Of a stretch of 64,000 bases of DNA, positions 9,079 to 17,785 are shown one piece after another; the first letter of the stretch is position 1, and the number at the start of each line of letters is the position of its first letter. A program made the translations under genes and the position numbers. The notes beneath the pieces were generated by a model that was not told the DNA's origin, ran no database searches, and saw only the letters and a program-made list of their open reading frames with translations. Source of the DNA: an uncultured Lactobacillus sp. (GTDB lineage Bacteria > Bacillota > Bacilli > Lactobacillales > Lactobacillaceae); assembly GCA_946479925.1 (NCBI GenBank), contig CAMLHK010000005.1, positions 1-64,000 of the forward strand. Direction: 5' to 3'.

Positions 9079-9107
9079 AAAAACGCAGTCGAAAATGACT
9101 GCGTTTT
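9079..9107 (+). terminator. Rho-independent terminator of efp
   Basis: AAAAACGCAGTC and GACTGCGTTTT form a clean stem around a 6-base loop, 9 bases after the efp stop. Confidence 0.9.
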
Positions 9108-9150
9108 ATGCTTTTTGTTAAAATGCTGCTAGGTAGCTTATATTTCAATC

Positions 9151-9188
9151 TAAAAAGCGCTTGCATAGAAAATATAATTGTGTATAAT
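9151..9188 (+). promoter_or_regulatory. Promoter overlapped by a cre site, PTS operon
   Basis: -35 TTGCAT (9161-9166) and -10 TATAAT (9183-9188) are 16 bases apart. The sequence TAAAAAGCGCTTGCAT at 9151-9166 resembles the CcpA cre consensus (central GCGC, AT-rich flanks) and covers the -35 box, predicting repression by CcpA when a preferred sugar is present. Confidence 0.7.
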
Positions 9189-9206
9189 GATACATATAAA
9201 TTAAGA

Positions 9207-9291
9207 AATGGATTGTTACTCTTTGAGGCATTACCATTAGTCAAAGTGTTTTTTGAACACGTGCTAATCTTGTGCCACAAAGAGTTTTTTT
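9207..9291 (+). promoter_or_regulatory. RAT antiterminator site overlapping a leader terminator
   Basis: GGATTGTTACT..GGCATTACC at about 9210-9234 matches the ribonucleic antiterminator (RAT) target of BglG/LicT proteins. Its 3' part, ACTCTTTG (9218-9225), is also the 5' arm of a long hairpin closing with CAAAGAGT (9278-9285) followed by seven T. Inner segments ATTAG/CTAAT and GTGTT/AACAC extend the stem. Protein bound to the RAT would prevent the terminator. The antiterminator gene lies in the same operon at 9824. Confidence 0.8.
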
Positions 9292-9312
9292 GTGTGCTAA
9301 GGGGGGATAATT

Positions 9313-9810
9313 ATGTTTAATTTTTTAAAAAAGAAAAGTACTAAATTTACTGTTACTGCACCTATTTCGGGAACACTGACAAATTTAAGTAATGTAAAAG
9401 ATCCAGTATTTTCACAAAAAATGATGGGAGACGGCTTTGCAATAACTTTATCTGCAACAGCAAATGTAGTTTTTGCACCAGTAGCTGGAAAAGTTGTTTC
9501 ATTACCTGAAAGTCATCATGCAGTTGGGATAGTTACCAAAGATGGAGATGAAATACTCGTTCACATTGGTATAGATACAGTTAATTTAAATGGACAAGGT
9601 TTTACAGCTGTCGTTGAACAAGATGAAGAAATAGAACAGGGACAAGAAATAGTTAAACTTGATCGTGACTTTCTTAAGAATAGAGAAGTCGATTTGACTA
9701 CGATGGTCATTTTTACCAAGCTGATACCGGAACATCAAGACTGGAAATTGATTGAGAACTATGGCGATAAGGTGACTAATTTGGACACAATAGTCGAAAA
9801 GCAAGTTTAA
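9313..9810 (+). CDS. PTS glucose-type EIIA component (Crr-like, stand-alone)
   Basis: This 165-residue protein is a complete IIA-Glc-type domain. His69 (in 'ESHHAVGIV') and His84 (in 'ILVHIGIDTV') correspond to the two active-site histidines, the second being the phosphoryl acceptor in this family. It relays phosphate from HPr to the EIIB domain of the IIBC protein at 10668, which lacks its own IIA domain. It is the first gene of the operon, preceded by GGGGGATAATT. Confidence 0.9.
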   Translation: MFNFLKKKSTKFTVTAPISGTLTNLSNVKDPVFSQKMMGDGFAITLSATANVVFAPVAGKVVSLPESHHAVGIVTKDGDEILVHIGIDTVNLNGQGFTAVVEQDEEIEQGQEIVKLDRDFLKNREVDLTTMVIFTKLIPEHQDWKLIENYGDKVTNLDTIVEKQV

Positions 9811-9823
9811 TGGGAGTATCTGA

Positions 9824-10675
9824 ATGCAAGTCATTAAGCGAATAAATAATAACGTAGCAGTTTGCTTAGATCAAAATCATGACGAATTGGTGGCTTTTGG
9901 TAAAGGAATTGGCTACCCTAAAACACCATATGAACTAACTGACTTAAGTAAAATCAAACTGACTTTTTATCGAATTGACAGTCGTAATTTTAAACTGATT
10001 AAAGAAATTCCGGAAAATGTTTTAGAAGTGAGTGCTGATATCATTCAGCAGGCACAAACTATTTTGAGTCAAGATTTAAATCAAAATATTCTGTTTAGTT
10101 TAGCAGACCATATTAATTTTGCGATTGAACGTTCAAAAAAAGGGATACGAATTGATTATCCATTTTCGTATGATATTCGTTCGTTTTATCCCAAAGAGTG
10201 CCAAGTTGGCGAAATAGCTCTGAAACTAATTGAACAGAAGTTGAATGTAAAATTATCTTCAGAAGAAGTAATTGCGATAGCTATGCACTTTATTAATTCT
10301 CAAGTAGTTACAAAACTGCAAATAAGTGAAGATAGTTTTAATTCAATTGCCGACTTAATAGTAAAAGAGATTGAGCAACAATTTAAGCTAAAAATTAATC
10401 GTAATTCCTTTATCTATAACAGATTTATTACGCATCTAAGATACTATTTGAAGCGGTTAGAGAGTAATGAGCAAATTGATGATGGCTCAAGTAAATTACT
10501 CAGGACAAGTTTTAAAGAAAGCTATCCTAAAGTGTACCAGTGTACAGTAGATATTATTAATCAGATTGATGAAAAATTACGTACAAATACTACGGATGAT
10601 GAAGAATTTTATTTAATGATTTACGTTCAAAGAATGATTACACAATTAAATAGTGAGGAAAGTGAAAATGAATAA
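9824..10675 (+). CDS. BglG/LicT-family transcriptional antiterminator
   Basis: The 283-residue protein has an N-terminal co-antiterminator RNA-binding domain (about residues 1-55, with '[26 protein letters not shown]') and two PTS regulation domains. Candidate regulatory His residues lie in '[11 protein letters not shown]', '[10 protein letters not shown]' and '[12 protein letters not shown]'. It should bind the RAT at 9207-9237 and be controlled by phosphorylation from the PTS, giving substrate induction. It overlaps the start of the IIBC gene by 8 bases. Placement between the IIA and IIBC genes is unusual; such genes are more often first in the operon. Confidence 0.9.
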   Translation: MQVIKRINNNVAVCLDQNHDELVAFGKGIGYPKTPYELTDLSKIKLTFYRIDSRNFKLIKEIPENVLEVSADIIQQAQTILSQDLNQNILFSLADHINFAIERSKKGIRIDYPFSYDIRSFYPKECQVGEIALKLIEQKLNVKLSSEEVIAIAMHFINSQVVTKLQISEDSFNSIADLIVKEIEQQFKLKINRNSFIYNRFITHLRYYLKRLESNEQIDDGSSKLLRTSFKESYPKVYQCTVDIINQIDEKLRTNTTDDEEFYLMIYVQRMITQLNSEESENE

Positions 10676-12080
10676 AAAATATCAGGAAATGGCTCAGCAA
10701 ATTGTTGATGCTGTTGGTGGCAGTGAGAATATTGTTAGTGTAACTCATTGTATGACAAGATTACGATTCAATCTTAAGGACATGAGCATACCAAAAGACG
10801 ACGAGATAAAAAATATTGCTGGCGTGTTGGGAACTGCAAGATCTGGTGGACAATATCAAATTATCATTGGTCAAACGGTTAATGAAGTTTATGATGCAGT
10901 TACTGCAGTGGGCAACTTAACAGAAGCTGCGCCAATAAATGAAAATATTGATAACGTAAAAAGCGAACCCAAAAAACTAACATGGAAGTCTGTAGGTAAT
11001 ACGATTTTAAACAAAATTGCTGGAAGTTTAACACCACTCATTCCAATGCTGATTGCGGCATCAATGTTCAAAATGCTAGTAGCAGTGCTTGGACCAACTA
11101 TGCTTAACGTCATTTCTGTACATAGTGACTTATATCAACTGTTTAGTTTTGTTGGTGACGCTGGTTTTTACTTCTTCCCAATTGCAATTGGCTATACTGC
11201 TGCTAAGCAATTTAACACATCACCAATTTTAGGAATCTTTCTTGGAGCAATTATGCTTGATCCAGGTTTGTTAAAAATAGTTGCTGCAGGAAAACCATTC
11301 ACAGTATATGGCATTCCAATGCACTTAACCAATTATGCTAGTTCTGTTTTGCCAATCTTACTATCGGTATGGATAATGTCATATATCGAGCGCTTTTTCA
11401 ATAAACATATCACTGCCGCATTGCGCACTATTCTTGCACCTACTTTAACAATTGCTATTATGCTACCTCTTGCCCTATGTGTACTTGGACCACTTGGAGG
11501 ATTTGTAGGCGAATACGTTTCTAAGGGAATCATTTCCTTCGGGCAACTAGGCGGTGTTGCTGCTATTATTGGTGTCGGGCTAATAGGTGCTCTTTGGGAA
11601 CTTCTAGTTATAACAGGGATGCACTTAGTTATGATAAGTGCAATGATTACGATTGTGGCGCAAACTGGTCACGATAACTTTATTATTCTAGGTTCTTTGG
11701 CTGCTAGTTTTGCAGTAGCTGGTATGAGTTTGGGTGCTGCATTACGCTTAAAAGATAAAAAAGAAAAATCTTTAGCTTTTGGTTACTTTATTGCCAACTT
11801 TGTAGGTGGTGTTACTGAGCCTGGTTTATATGGAATAGCAATTAAATACCGTAGACCATTTATTGGAATGATGATTGGTGGATTCGTAGGCGGTATATAT
11901 GCTGCCATAATGCATGTTTCTGGTTATGTAATTGTACCAGTGGCCAATTTTATGTCACTGACAGCTTACGTAGGAGGCTCTACTGCTAACTTAATTAATG
12001 GGATTATAAGTGCAGCAATTGCCTTAATAGTTGCAGCAATTGCTACTTATATCATTGGCGTTGAGCCAAAAACTAAATAG
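10668..12080 (+). CDS. PTS EIIBC permease, beta-glucoside/glucose superfamily
   Basis: The EIIB domain occupies roughly residues 1-90, with the phospho-cysteine Cys28 in '[10 protein letters not shown]', and is followed by an EIIC membrane domain of about ten hydrophobic segments including '[10 protein letters not shown]'. There is no C-terminal IIA domain; the gene at 9313 supplies it. The ATG at 10668 is chosen because GAGGAA lies just before it; upstream in-frame codons lack a ribosome site. The IIC domain resembles beta-glucoside permeases, but the sugar is not certain. The neighbouring ChbG-like gene hints at an acetylated amino sugar or oligosaccharide. Confidence 0.88.
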   Translation: MNKKYQEMAQQIVDAVGGSENIVSVTHCMTRLRFNLKDMSIPKDDEIKNIAGVLGTARSGGQYQIIIGQTVNEVYDAVTAVGNLTEAAPINENIDNVKSEPKKLTWKSVGNTILNKIAGSLTPLIPMLIAASMFKMLVAVLGPTMLNVISVHSDLYQLFSFVGDAGFYFFPIAIGYTAAKQFNTSPILGIFLGAIMLDPGLLKIVAAGKPFTVYGIPMHLTNYASSVLPILLSVWIMSYIERFFNKHITAALRTILAPTLTIAIMLPLALCVLGPLGGFVGEYVSKGIISFGQLGGVAAIIGVGLIGALWELLVITGMHLVMISAMITIVAQTGHDNFIILGSLAASFAVAGMSLGAALRLKDKKEKSLAFGYFIANFVGGVTEPGLYGIAIKYRRPFIGMMIGGFVGGIYAAIMHVSGYVIVPVANFMSLTAYVGGSTANLINGIISAAIALIVAAIATYIIGVEPKTK

Positions 12081-12089
12081 GAGGAGAAT

Positions 12090-12854
12090 ATGAAAAACAT
12101 AATTATTCGTGCAGACGATTTAGGCTATTCTAAGGGTGTTAATTATGGAACTTATGAAAGCGTCAAAAATGGATTAATCAATAATGTTGGCGTAATGGTT
12201 AACATGAAAGACACGCTTCATGGGTTAGACTTGTTGAAACCATTTGATCTTGATATTGGGATGCATACAGTGATTTGTGCAGGTAAGCCTTTGACAGATC
12301 CGGAGAAAATACCAAGTTTGGTAACATCTAATGGTTTATTCAAACCTTCTAAGGTTTATCGAACTGCCGGGTATGATGTAGTTAATTTAGACGAAGTTAT
12401 TATTGAAATTGAGGCGCAATATCAGTATTTCTTAAAAATTGTTGGTAAAAAGCCAGATTATTTCGAAGCACATGCTGTTTATAGTGCAAACCTATTAAAA
12501 GGCCTTGAAGTAGTTGCTGAAAGGCATAATTTACCATTATTGCCGTTCGATTTAGACCTAAACCCAGTTAAGTTTAAAAACAATACAACAATCACAACTT
12601 TTATGGATAGCATGAAGCCAAATTATGATCCATATCGTACTTTCGCTGACACCGTCAAATTTGCTCTTGCTAGTCCTGAAGATAATGTGCCAATGATGGT
12701 ATGCCACCCAGGATATTTAGATCAAAGCATTATTCAGCAATCCAGCCTAACTATTCCGCGTACACAAGAAGTGGACTTTTTATGTGATCCAAAGGTAGCA
12801 CAGGAAATTGAGGATAAAGGACTACATTTAGTTAGATATACTGAATTAAGCTAA
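12090..12854 (+). CDS. ChbG/YdjC-family carbohydrate deacetylase-like protein
   Basis: The 254-residue protein begins 'IIIRADDLGYSKGVNYG', the YdjC-family metal and catalytic Asp-Asp motif, with 'IGMHTVICAGKPL' and 'MVCHPGYLD' as further family motifs. The usual His-rich 'SHHH' segment is here 'FEAHAVYSAN', so one His is kept and the others differ. ChbG removes an acetyl group from chitobiose phosphate in enterobacteria. As the last gene of this PTS operon it suggests deacetylation of an imported N-acetylated sugar. AGGAGG precedes the start. Confidence 0.82.
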   Translation: MKNIIIRADDLGYSKGVNYGTYESVKNGLINNVGVMVNMKDTLHGLDLLKPFDLDIGMHTVICAGKPLTDPEKIPSLVTSNGLFKPSKVYRTAGYDVVNLDEVIIEIEAQYQYFLKIVGKKPDYFEAHAVYSANLLKGLEVVAERHNLPLLPFDLDLNPVKFKNNTTITTFMDSMKPNYDPYRTFADTVKFALASPEDNVPMMVCHPGYLDQSIIQQSSLTIPRTQEVDFLCDPKVAQEIEDKGLHLVRYTELS

Positions 12855-12878
12855 AGATGATAGTGAATCAAAAAATAG

Positions 12879-12911
12879 AAAAAGCAAAGTTTGTAAAAAC
12901 TCTGCTTTTTC
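12879..12911. terminator. Terminator between convergent genes
   Basis: AAAAAGCAAAGTTT and AAACTCTGCTTTTT pair around GTAA with one mismatch. T-runs on both sides allow use by the PTS operon and by the minus-strand gene ending at 12916. Confidence 0.8.
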
Positions 12912-12915
12912 TTTG

Positions 12916-13362
12916 TTAATCTTCCCATTTACATAAAGTATAGCCGCGGCTAACTGCACTTTTCTTGGATATTTTAGAGATATTTCCTCTTGCAGGCCTG
13001 AGACCGCGGCAGTTAGGATCATAATGATATCTTCTACCAGACCTAGGTGCAATATAAACAACGCGACTTTTTCCTTGACGGTAATATTTTACTTGGTTAA
13101 ACTGCGTTTTCTGAGCAATATTTTTATTGACGGTCAGTACTTGTTTTGTAGGTTTTTTATTATTATGTTTAACTACAAGTTCCTGAACTTTTGCTTTAGC
13201 TTGTGGTGCATTATTTTTATGATTAATTTCTACCGAGCGAGCCTCATTAGCTTGAATACCTTGTTGCTCGTTTGAAGTTGAATTATTAGTGAAAAAGGTA
13301 AGGGCAAAGAAGGCAACTAGCCAAAGCCACCACTTTTGATAAAACGGTTTGTTAGATTTCAT
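12916..13362 (-). CDS. Membrane-anchored small protein with C-terminal HxxxC/GYxxC motif
   Basis: This 148-residue protein has one N-terminal membrane segment (about residues 9-24, 'WWLWLVAFFALTFF'), then a polar, Asn/Lys-rich linker. It ends in a compact module with 'YHYDPNCRGL' and 'SRGYTLCKW'. The Y/H-x-x-x-C..GYxxC pattern is seen at the C-terminus of various secreted Firmicutes proteins, sometimes linked to nucleases, and probably binds a metal. No enzyme domain is present. The start is supported by AGGAGAG. Function is unknown. Confidence 0.7.
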   Translation of the reverse strand: MKSNKPFYQKWWLWLVAFFALTFFTNNSTSNEQQGIQANEARSVEINHKNNAPQAKAKVQELVVKHNNKKPTKQVLTVNKNIAQKTQFNQVKYYRQGKSRVVYIAPRSGRRYHYDPNCRGLRPARGNISKISKKSAVSRGYTLCKWED

Positions 13363-13465
13363 TTACAACTCTCCTTGATTTGTTTTAGTTTATTGTAAAT
13401 TATTCATGTTTCATATAGTTGATTTTGTGGTGTAAATTCACTATAAAAATATAGTATGAATAGTA

Positions 13466-13522
13466 CTACTTAGTTAGTAGCAGTGATAAAAATAGTTGAA
13501 TTTTTTTATGCGATAGTATAAT
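13466..13522 (+). promoter_or_regulatory. Promoter and inverted repeat before the 115-residue gene
   Basis: -35 TTGAAT (13496-13501) and -10 TATAAT (13517-13522) are 15 bases apart. CTACTTAGTTAGTAG at 13466-13480 is an inverted repeat just upstream of the -35 and could be an activator or repressor site. Confidence 0.45.
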
Positions 13523-13539
13523 TGAACAGAGGTGATATC

Positions 13540-13887
13540 ATGGAAATAGGACCATTATCTGAGTGGGTAACAGCCATAGCAGAGATTGCTGCAGTTTGCG
13601 TAGCACTGTTTTTACCCGTCTATGATAAGAAACGTGAAAAAAAGAAAAGAACTCGTAACTTAAAAAAGGTTTTTATATTCCTCATACAAAAGGCTTTAGA
13701 TGAAAATGATATAACTGGTTTGGAGGCCTACTTTAAAATTAGTTATTTAACGATTGATAGTTTAGAAAACAGGGAGATATATGCAGTAGTTCAGCCTGCA
13801 TTTGGAATCCTGAAAAATCCTGATACTCCAAAACAGAAAAAAGAAGAGGATCTCAAACCAATACTGGAGTATCTTAATAAAAAATAA
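13540..13887 (+). CDS. Small protein with one N-terminal membrane segment, unknown function
   Basis: The ATG at 13540 follows GAGGTGAT and gives 115 residues. A hydrophobic stretch (about 'VTAIAEIAAVCVALFLPVY', residues 10-28) is followed by a dense basic patch 'KKREKKKRTRNLKK' and a soluble tail. This fits a small inner-membrane protein with a positively charged cytoplasmic face. It is not recognised. It has its own promoter and a terminator at 13887-13920, so it is monocistronic. Confidence 0.65.
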   Translation: MEIGPLSEWVTAIAEIAAVCVALFLPVYDKKREKKKRTRNLKKVFIFLIQKALDENDITGLEAYFKISYLTIDSLENREIYAVVQPAFGILKNPDTPKQKKEEDLKPILEYLNKK

Positions 13888-13920
13888 AATAGCACTTAGC
13901 TTATATTAAGTGCTATTTTT
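13887..13920. terminator. Bidirectional terminator between convergent genes
   Basis: AAATAGCACTTA and TAAGTGCTATTTTT pair around a short AT loop, with A- and T-runs outside, serving both the gene ending at 13887 and the minus-strand gene ending at 13929. Confidence 0.85.
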
Positions 13921-13928
13921 GTTGAACT

Positions 13929-14585
13929 TTAAAACTTAGTTTCTTTAATGTCATCTTCTGGCCGGTGTTCCTGTACCCGGATAATTTGCCAGTCAAAATC
14001 ACTTTCAGGAATATCTGCTAAATCAATAGTTAGTTTACCATCTTCATAGCTAAATTTTGGTTCAGTTCGCTTTTCAATCATTTCGATTCGGTTAGGTTCA
14101 ACTGTAATACCATCTACCACTACTTCTTGTGCCAGTGGCTTTTTAACAAAAACATATTTTTGATATTGCATGTGACGGTTTTGCAAGACGAAACCGTTAT
14201 CGCTAGTGCATGCGCATGGCTCGCTTTCGTTTAAAGCGTGGCCAAAAATGTGCATCCAGTTGTTAATTGCGGTGAACATTTCTGTCGTGTTTTCACTAAG
14301 TGAATTAGCAGAATCCACTTCAACATTGATAAATATGCTGTTGCCATCTTTACGATGATTAATAATTTCATCAATTACATTGTCAGGAGTTAAATCAACT
14401 CCAGTTTGCGCGTCAACTAGGGCAATCGTATATTTAGCACAAGCCTTTTCGAAGTCAGCTTGCAATTGATCAGTTGTAACAGCTCTAGCCCCAATATTGC
14501 GCGCAGTTTTTACTAAAAAATCAGCATCTACATCTTTGGTGCTTTTTAGTTTAAAATTTAAAATAATAGCAAAATCGGGATTCAT
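13929..14585 (-). CDS. Conserved hypothetical protein, possible distant alpha-L-fucosidase C-terminal-like fold
   Basis: AAGGAGAG lies 8 bases before the ATG at 14585, giving 218 residues; an upstream in-frame ATG at 14609 has no ribosome site. There is no signal peptide or membrane segment. A central stretch 'NNWMHIFGHALNESEPC' resembles the region in GH29 fucosidases where a Trp-x-x-x-x-Gly segment precedes a beta-rich domain, but no catalytic Asp motif is evident and the protein is too short for that enzyme. I treat the similarity as weak. Function is unknown. Confidence 0.55.
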   Translation of the reverse strand: MNPDFAIILNFKLKSTKDVDADFLVKTARNIGARAVTTDQLQADFEKACAKYTIALVDAQTGVDLTPDNVIDEIINHRKDGNSIFINVEVDSANSLSENTTEMFTAINNWMHIFGHALNESEPCACTSDNGFVLQNRHMQYQKYVFVKKPLAQEVVVDGITVEPNRIEMIEKRTEPKFSYEDGKLTIDLADIPESDFDWQIIRVQEHRPEDDIKETKF

Positions 14586-14647
14586 TAAATCTCTCTCCTT
14601 AATACTCATACTATTAAGTTTAACCTAAAAGGCGGTAAATACGAAAG

Positions 14648-15415
14648 ATGAAAATTATTATCTCACCAGCAATGAAAATGAAAGTTGATACTAATGCCTT
14701 TGCAGCGAAATCACAACCACAGTTTTTAACTCAAGCAAAAGAACTATCTGACTTTTTGAAAAAGTGCAGCTTTACGCGATTAAAGTCAATTTGGGGTGGA
14801 AGTGATCGTACTACTGAAGAGGGACAAAAACAACTCGCTGCCTTGGACATAACTGAAGTAGAGGGCTTAACGCCAGCAATTATCTCGTATTCAGGTATTC
14901 AATATCAGTACATGGCGCCAGACTTGTTTACTGCTGAAGCCTTGGCATACCTGCAGAAAAATGCGCGCATTTTGTCTGGTCTTTATGGCGTTTTGCGGCC
15001 ATTTGATGGTGTGTGGCCATACCGTTTAGAGATGAAGAACAAAGTTTTAGGTTTTAGAGAACCAAACCTTTATAAATATTGGGGCGAAACTTTGGCCGAT
15101 AACCTCTTTGATAAAAATGATGTTGTAATTAATTTAGCTTCAAAGGAATATTCAAAGAATATTGCGCCATACTTATCTGATAAACGACAAATGATTACGA
15201 TTGATTTTCAGGAACAAAAGAATGGGCAATGGAAGACGGTAGGCGTTCATGCTAAAATGGCACGAGGCGAAATGGTTCGCTTTATTTCAGAAAACGAACT
15301 TAAGCAGCCAGAAGAATTACAGCAATTTGATGATTTTGGCTTCCAGTTTGTTGCTGAAGAAAGTACATCTAGTAGGTATGTCTTTCGAACAGACTTTGAC
15401 TTCAAGCGACATTAA
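14648..15415 (+). CDS. yaaA: YaaA family peroxide-stress protein (DUF328)
   Basis: This 255-residue protein begins 'MKIIISPAMKMK', followed by 'SGIQYQYMAPDLF', 'SGLYGVLRPFDGVWPYRLEM' and 'VINLASKEYSK', the diagnostic blocks of the YaaA family. In E. coli YaaA lowers free iron during peroxide stress; the biochemical role in lactobacilli is not established. It is followed after 29 bases by a histidine phosphatase. Confidence 0.9.
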   Translation: MKIIISPAMKMKVDTNAFAAKSQPQFLTQAKELSDFLKKCSFTRLKSIWGGSDRTTEEGQKQLAALDITEVEGLTPAIISYSGIQYQYMAPDLFTAEALAYLQKNARILSGLYGVLRPFDGVWPYRLEMKNKVLGFREPNLYKYWGETLADNLFDKNDVVINLASKEYSKNIAPYLSDKRQMITIDFQEQKNGQWKTVGVHAKMARGEMVRFISENELKQPEELQQFDDFGFQFVAEESTSSRYVFRTDFDFKRH

Positions 15416-15444
15416 TACCGATAAGTTAGTAAATGGAGATTAGC

Positions 15445-16050
15445 ATGGAAATTGTTTTTGTACGGCACGGTCAGACAGATTTAAATAAGACTAGGAAAAT
15501 TCAGGGGTCACGGTTTGATCATGACCTTGACCAAGAAGGGCGTACATATGCAGAAGAAGCTGCAGCAAATTTTGATCCTAATCAATTTGACCTTGTATTT
15601 TGTAGTCCGATGAAAAGGGCGATGACGACAGCACAAATTTTTACCAAAGGACAAAAAGAAATAATTACTGATGAGCGCTTAGTAGAGTTCAATTTCGGTG
15701 AGTGGGACGGAGAATACCTAACGGAATTAGGTAAAAAGTATCCGGATGCGATTGATCCATGGGGAAAAGCGGCAGCTAATTACGTTAAATACGCGCCACA
15801 CGGCGAGACTTTTGCGGAACTTGATCAACGTTGCGGCAGCTTCCTTGATGAATTACAGGGAAAAAATCTCGATAAAAAGATTTTGGTTGTTTGTCATGGC
15901 ACGTTAATTAGAATGATGTTTGCCCACTATTTTACAGCAGGAGATATCAACGCATTTGAAACAATTGATAACTGCGCATTAGCTAAAATCTCATATCGTG
16001 ATCATGTGGCTCGGATAAACTATTACAATCGATTATTAGTGCTTAAATAA
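15445..16050 (+). CDS. Histidine phosphatase family protein
   Basis: The 201-residue protein has 'IVFVRHGQTDLNKTRKIQG' with the phospho-accepting His, 'EFNFGEWDGEYL' and the second catalytic His in 'VVCHGTLIRMM'. The ATG at 15445 is chosen because TGGAGATT precedes it. It is a paralogue of the gene at 3064. The substrate is not determinable from sequence. It is probably cotranscribed with yaaA. Confidence 0.85.
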   Translation: MEIVFVRHGQTDLNKTRKIQGSRFDHDLDQEGRTYAEEAAANFDPNQFDLVFCSPMKRAMTTAQIFTKGQKEIITDERLVEFNFGEWDGEYLTELGKKYPDAIDPWGKAAANYVKYAPHGETFAELDQRCGSFLDELQGKNLDKKILVVCHGTLIRMMFAHYFTAGDINAFETIDNCALAKISYRDHVARINYYNRLLVLK

Positions 16051-16055
16051 ACATG

Positions 16056-16085
16056 GAAAAGAGTTCGAAAAAGAGCTCTTTTTTA
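16056..16085 (+). terminator. Terminator after the yaaA-phosphatase pair
   Basis: AAAAGAGTT and GAGCTCTTTT form a short imperfect stem followed by T-rich sequence. Confidence 0.6.
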
Positions 16086-16129
16086 TTGCTCAATTTTTAG
16101 ACCAAGTAAAAATTGCAAGAGCTTTTTGA

Positions 16130-16181
16130 TTGACGGAAAAAATTATAAGGGTTAATATTTCAGCAAAGTGACACAGTGTCA
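16130..16181 (+). promoter_or_regulatory. Promoter with palindromic operator of the TetR-ABC operon
   Basis: -35 TTGACG (16130-16135) and -10 TAATAT (16153-16158) are 17 bases apart. TGACACAGTGTCA at 16169-16181 is a perfect 13-base palindrome located at the transcription start. It is well placed for autorepression by the TetR protein encoded just downstream. Confidence 0.7.
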
Positions 16182-16201
16182 TTTTGAAAGGAGATGAGAA
16201 A

Positions 16202-16723
16202 ATGGTAAAACCAACTTTTGTAAATTTACCGCAGGACAAAAAAGAAAAAATTGCACAAGCTTTACTCAACGAATTTAGCAATCATCCGTTGGCTGAGGCA
16301 CAGGTGGCCCGGATTGTTAAAAAGGCTGAAATTGCACGTGGAGCTTTTTACAAGTACTTTGAAGATTTGTCTGATGCTTACAGATATTTGTATCAGCTCG
16401 CAATGAAAGAGATTCATTCTTTTGTTAAGGCTCCAGTGGTCTATCAACCTGAAATTTTTTATCAAAATGTGGTTGATTTTATTGATCAAACGCAAGGTAG
16501 TAAATATGCCAAATTAGTTAAAATGCACATGTTGTATAACGAGAGCACAGTTAGTGAACCATTTCCTCAGGAAGTGTTAGTTAAATTAAGTCCACAAAAT
16601 TGGAGCGCCATGGTTCTCAGTCATGCTGCTATTAGGGAAATACTGGCTGAACCAGCGCAAAAGGAGATTGTCTTTTCTAAGCTCAAGGCGGGCTTGACAC
16701 TACTTAAGAAGGAGCCAGATTAA
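16202..16723 (+). CDS. TetR/AcrR family transcriptional regulator
   Basis: The ATG at 16202 follows AAAGGAGATGAG and gives 173 residues. The N-terminal helix-turn-helix contains 'VARIVKKAEIARGAFYKYFEDLSDAYRYLY', typical of TetR. The C-terminal half is a ligand domain of unknown specificity. Its stop overlaps the ATG of the ABC permease at 16723, so it most likely represses its own operon through the palindrome at 16169-16181. Confidence 0.88.
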   Translation: MVKPTFVNLPQDKKEKIAQALLNEFSNHPLAEAQVARIVKKAEIARGAFYKYFEDLSDAYRYLYQLAMKEIHSFVKAPVVYQPEIFYQNVVDFIDQTQGSKYAKLVKMHMLYNESTVSEPFPQEVLVKLSPQNWSAMVLSHAAIREILAEPAQKEIVFSKLKAGLTLLKKEPD

Positions 16724-17784
16724 TGTTTTTAGCGATTAAAGAAATTAAACGGGAAAAGCTGCGTTACGGATTGATCATTTTAATGATTTTTCTAATCAGC
16801 TACTTAATCTTTATTCTGTCATCACTAGCTGTTGGTTTAGCAAGTGAAAATACGCAGGCAATTGAGTCTTGGAATGCCAAACAAGTGGTATTAAACAAAA
16901 ATGCTAATGTGAGCATGAGTCAATCACTTTTAACTAAAGATGATTTGAGCCAGGCCAAGCTGACAAAAAATGAAGCCTTACTTGGTCAAACACCAGTAGT
17001 TGCTAAAAACAGTAACCGTCCACAGGTTTCAGCTCAGTTTATTGGGGTAAAAAAAGATCAGTTTATTTACGCCAATCAAGAATTAATCGCTGGTAGAAAA
17101 GCCAAAAAAGATCGTGAAGTTGTGGTCGATCAAGCCTTCCAGACAAAAGGATATAAGCTAGGTGACGAGCTTGAATTAAATGGCTTGACAAACAAGTATC
17201 GTATAGTTGGATTTGTTAAAAACGCGAAGATAAATATTGCACCCATTATTTATGGTTCATTAGCAAGTTGGCGCAAATTACGTCAAGGGATGCCTAATTT
17301 AAAGGCTTCAGCGATAATTTCACGGAATGTAAATTATAGTTATAATCATGCTAACAGTAAGACTTACCAGATTGCTCAGTTCATTAAAAAGCTGCCGGGC
17401 TATACAGCGCAAAATATGACTTTCCAGTTAATGATAGGTTTTCTATTTGTTATTTCGTTAATTATTATTGCGGTCTTTTTGTACATTCTGACAATGCAAA
17501 AGATGCATAATTTTGCTGTAATGAGGGCTCAAGGAATTCCAAGTCGAACTTTAGTAGCAGCAACAGTCAGCCAATCGGTTATTTTGGTTGTAGTTGGAGT
17601 AATTATTGGTTTGGCTGTAATGTGGTTAACCGCAAAAGTTCTGCCTGCTGCAGTTCCAATGAGCTTTACACCGCAAATTATTTTAAGTGGAACATGCGGC
17701 ATGCTATTAACAGGAATTATCGGTAGCTTAATTCCAATTAGATCAATTTTAAAGGTAGATCCAGCTAAGGCGATAGGTGAATAA
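16723..17784 (+). CDS. FtsX/MacB-like ABC transporter permease
   Basis: The 353-residue protein has one N-terminal membrane helix (about residues 15-38), an extracellular MacB-type domain (about 40-235), and three C-terminal helices ('FLFVISLIIIAVFLYIL', 'VILVVVGVIIGLAVMW', 'MLLTGIIGSLIPI') ending in 'ILKVDPAKAIGE', a hallmark of this family. Two copies plus the ATPase at 17786 would form a LolCDE/MacB-like extruder acting on lipids, peptides or antimicrobials. The start overlaps the TetR stop. Confidence 0.87.
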   Translation: MFLAIKEIKREKLRYGLIILMIFLISYLIFILSSLAVGLASENTQAIESWNAKQVVLNKNANVSMSQSLLTKDDLSQAKLTKNEALLGQTPVVAKNSNRPQVSAQFIGVKKDQFIYANQELIAGRKAKKDREVVVDQAFQTKGYKLGDELELNGLTNKYRIVGFVKNAKINIAPIIYGSLASWRKLRQGMPNLKASAIISRNVNYSYNHANSKTYQIAQFIKKLPGYTAQNMTFQLMIGFLFVISLIIIAVFLYILTMQKMHNFAVMRAQGIPSRTLVAATVSQSVILVVVGVIIGLAVMWLTAKVLPAAVPMSFTPQIILSGTCGMLLTGIIGSLIPIRSILKVDPAKAIGE

Positions 17785-17785
17785 A

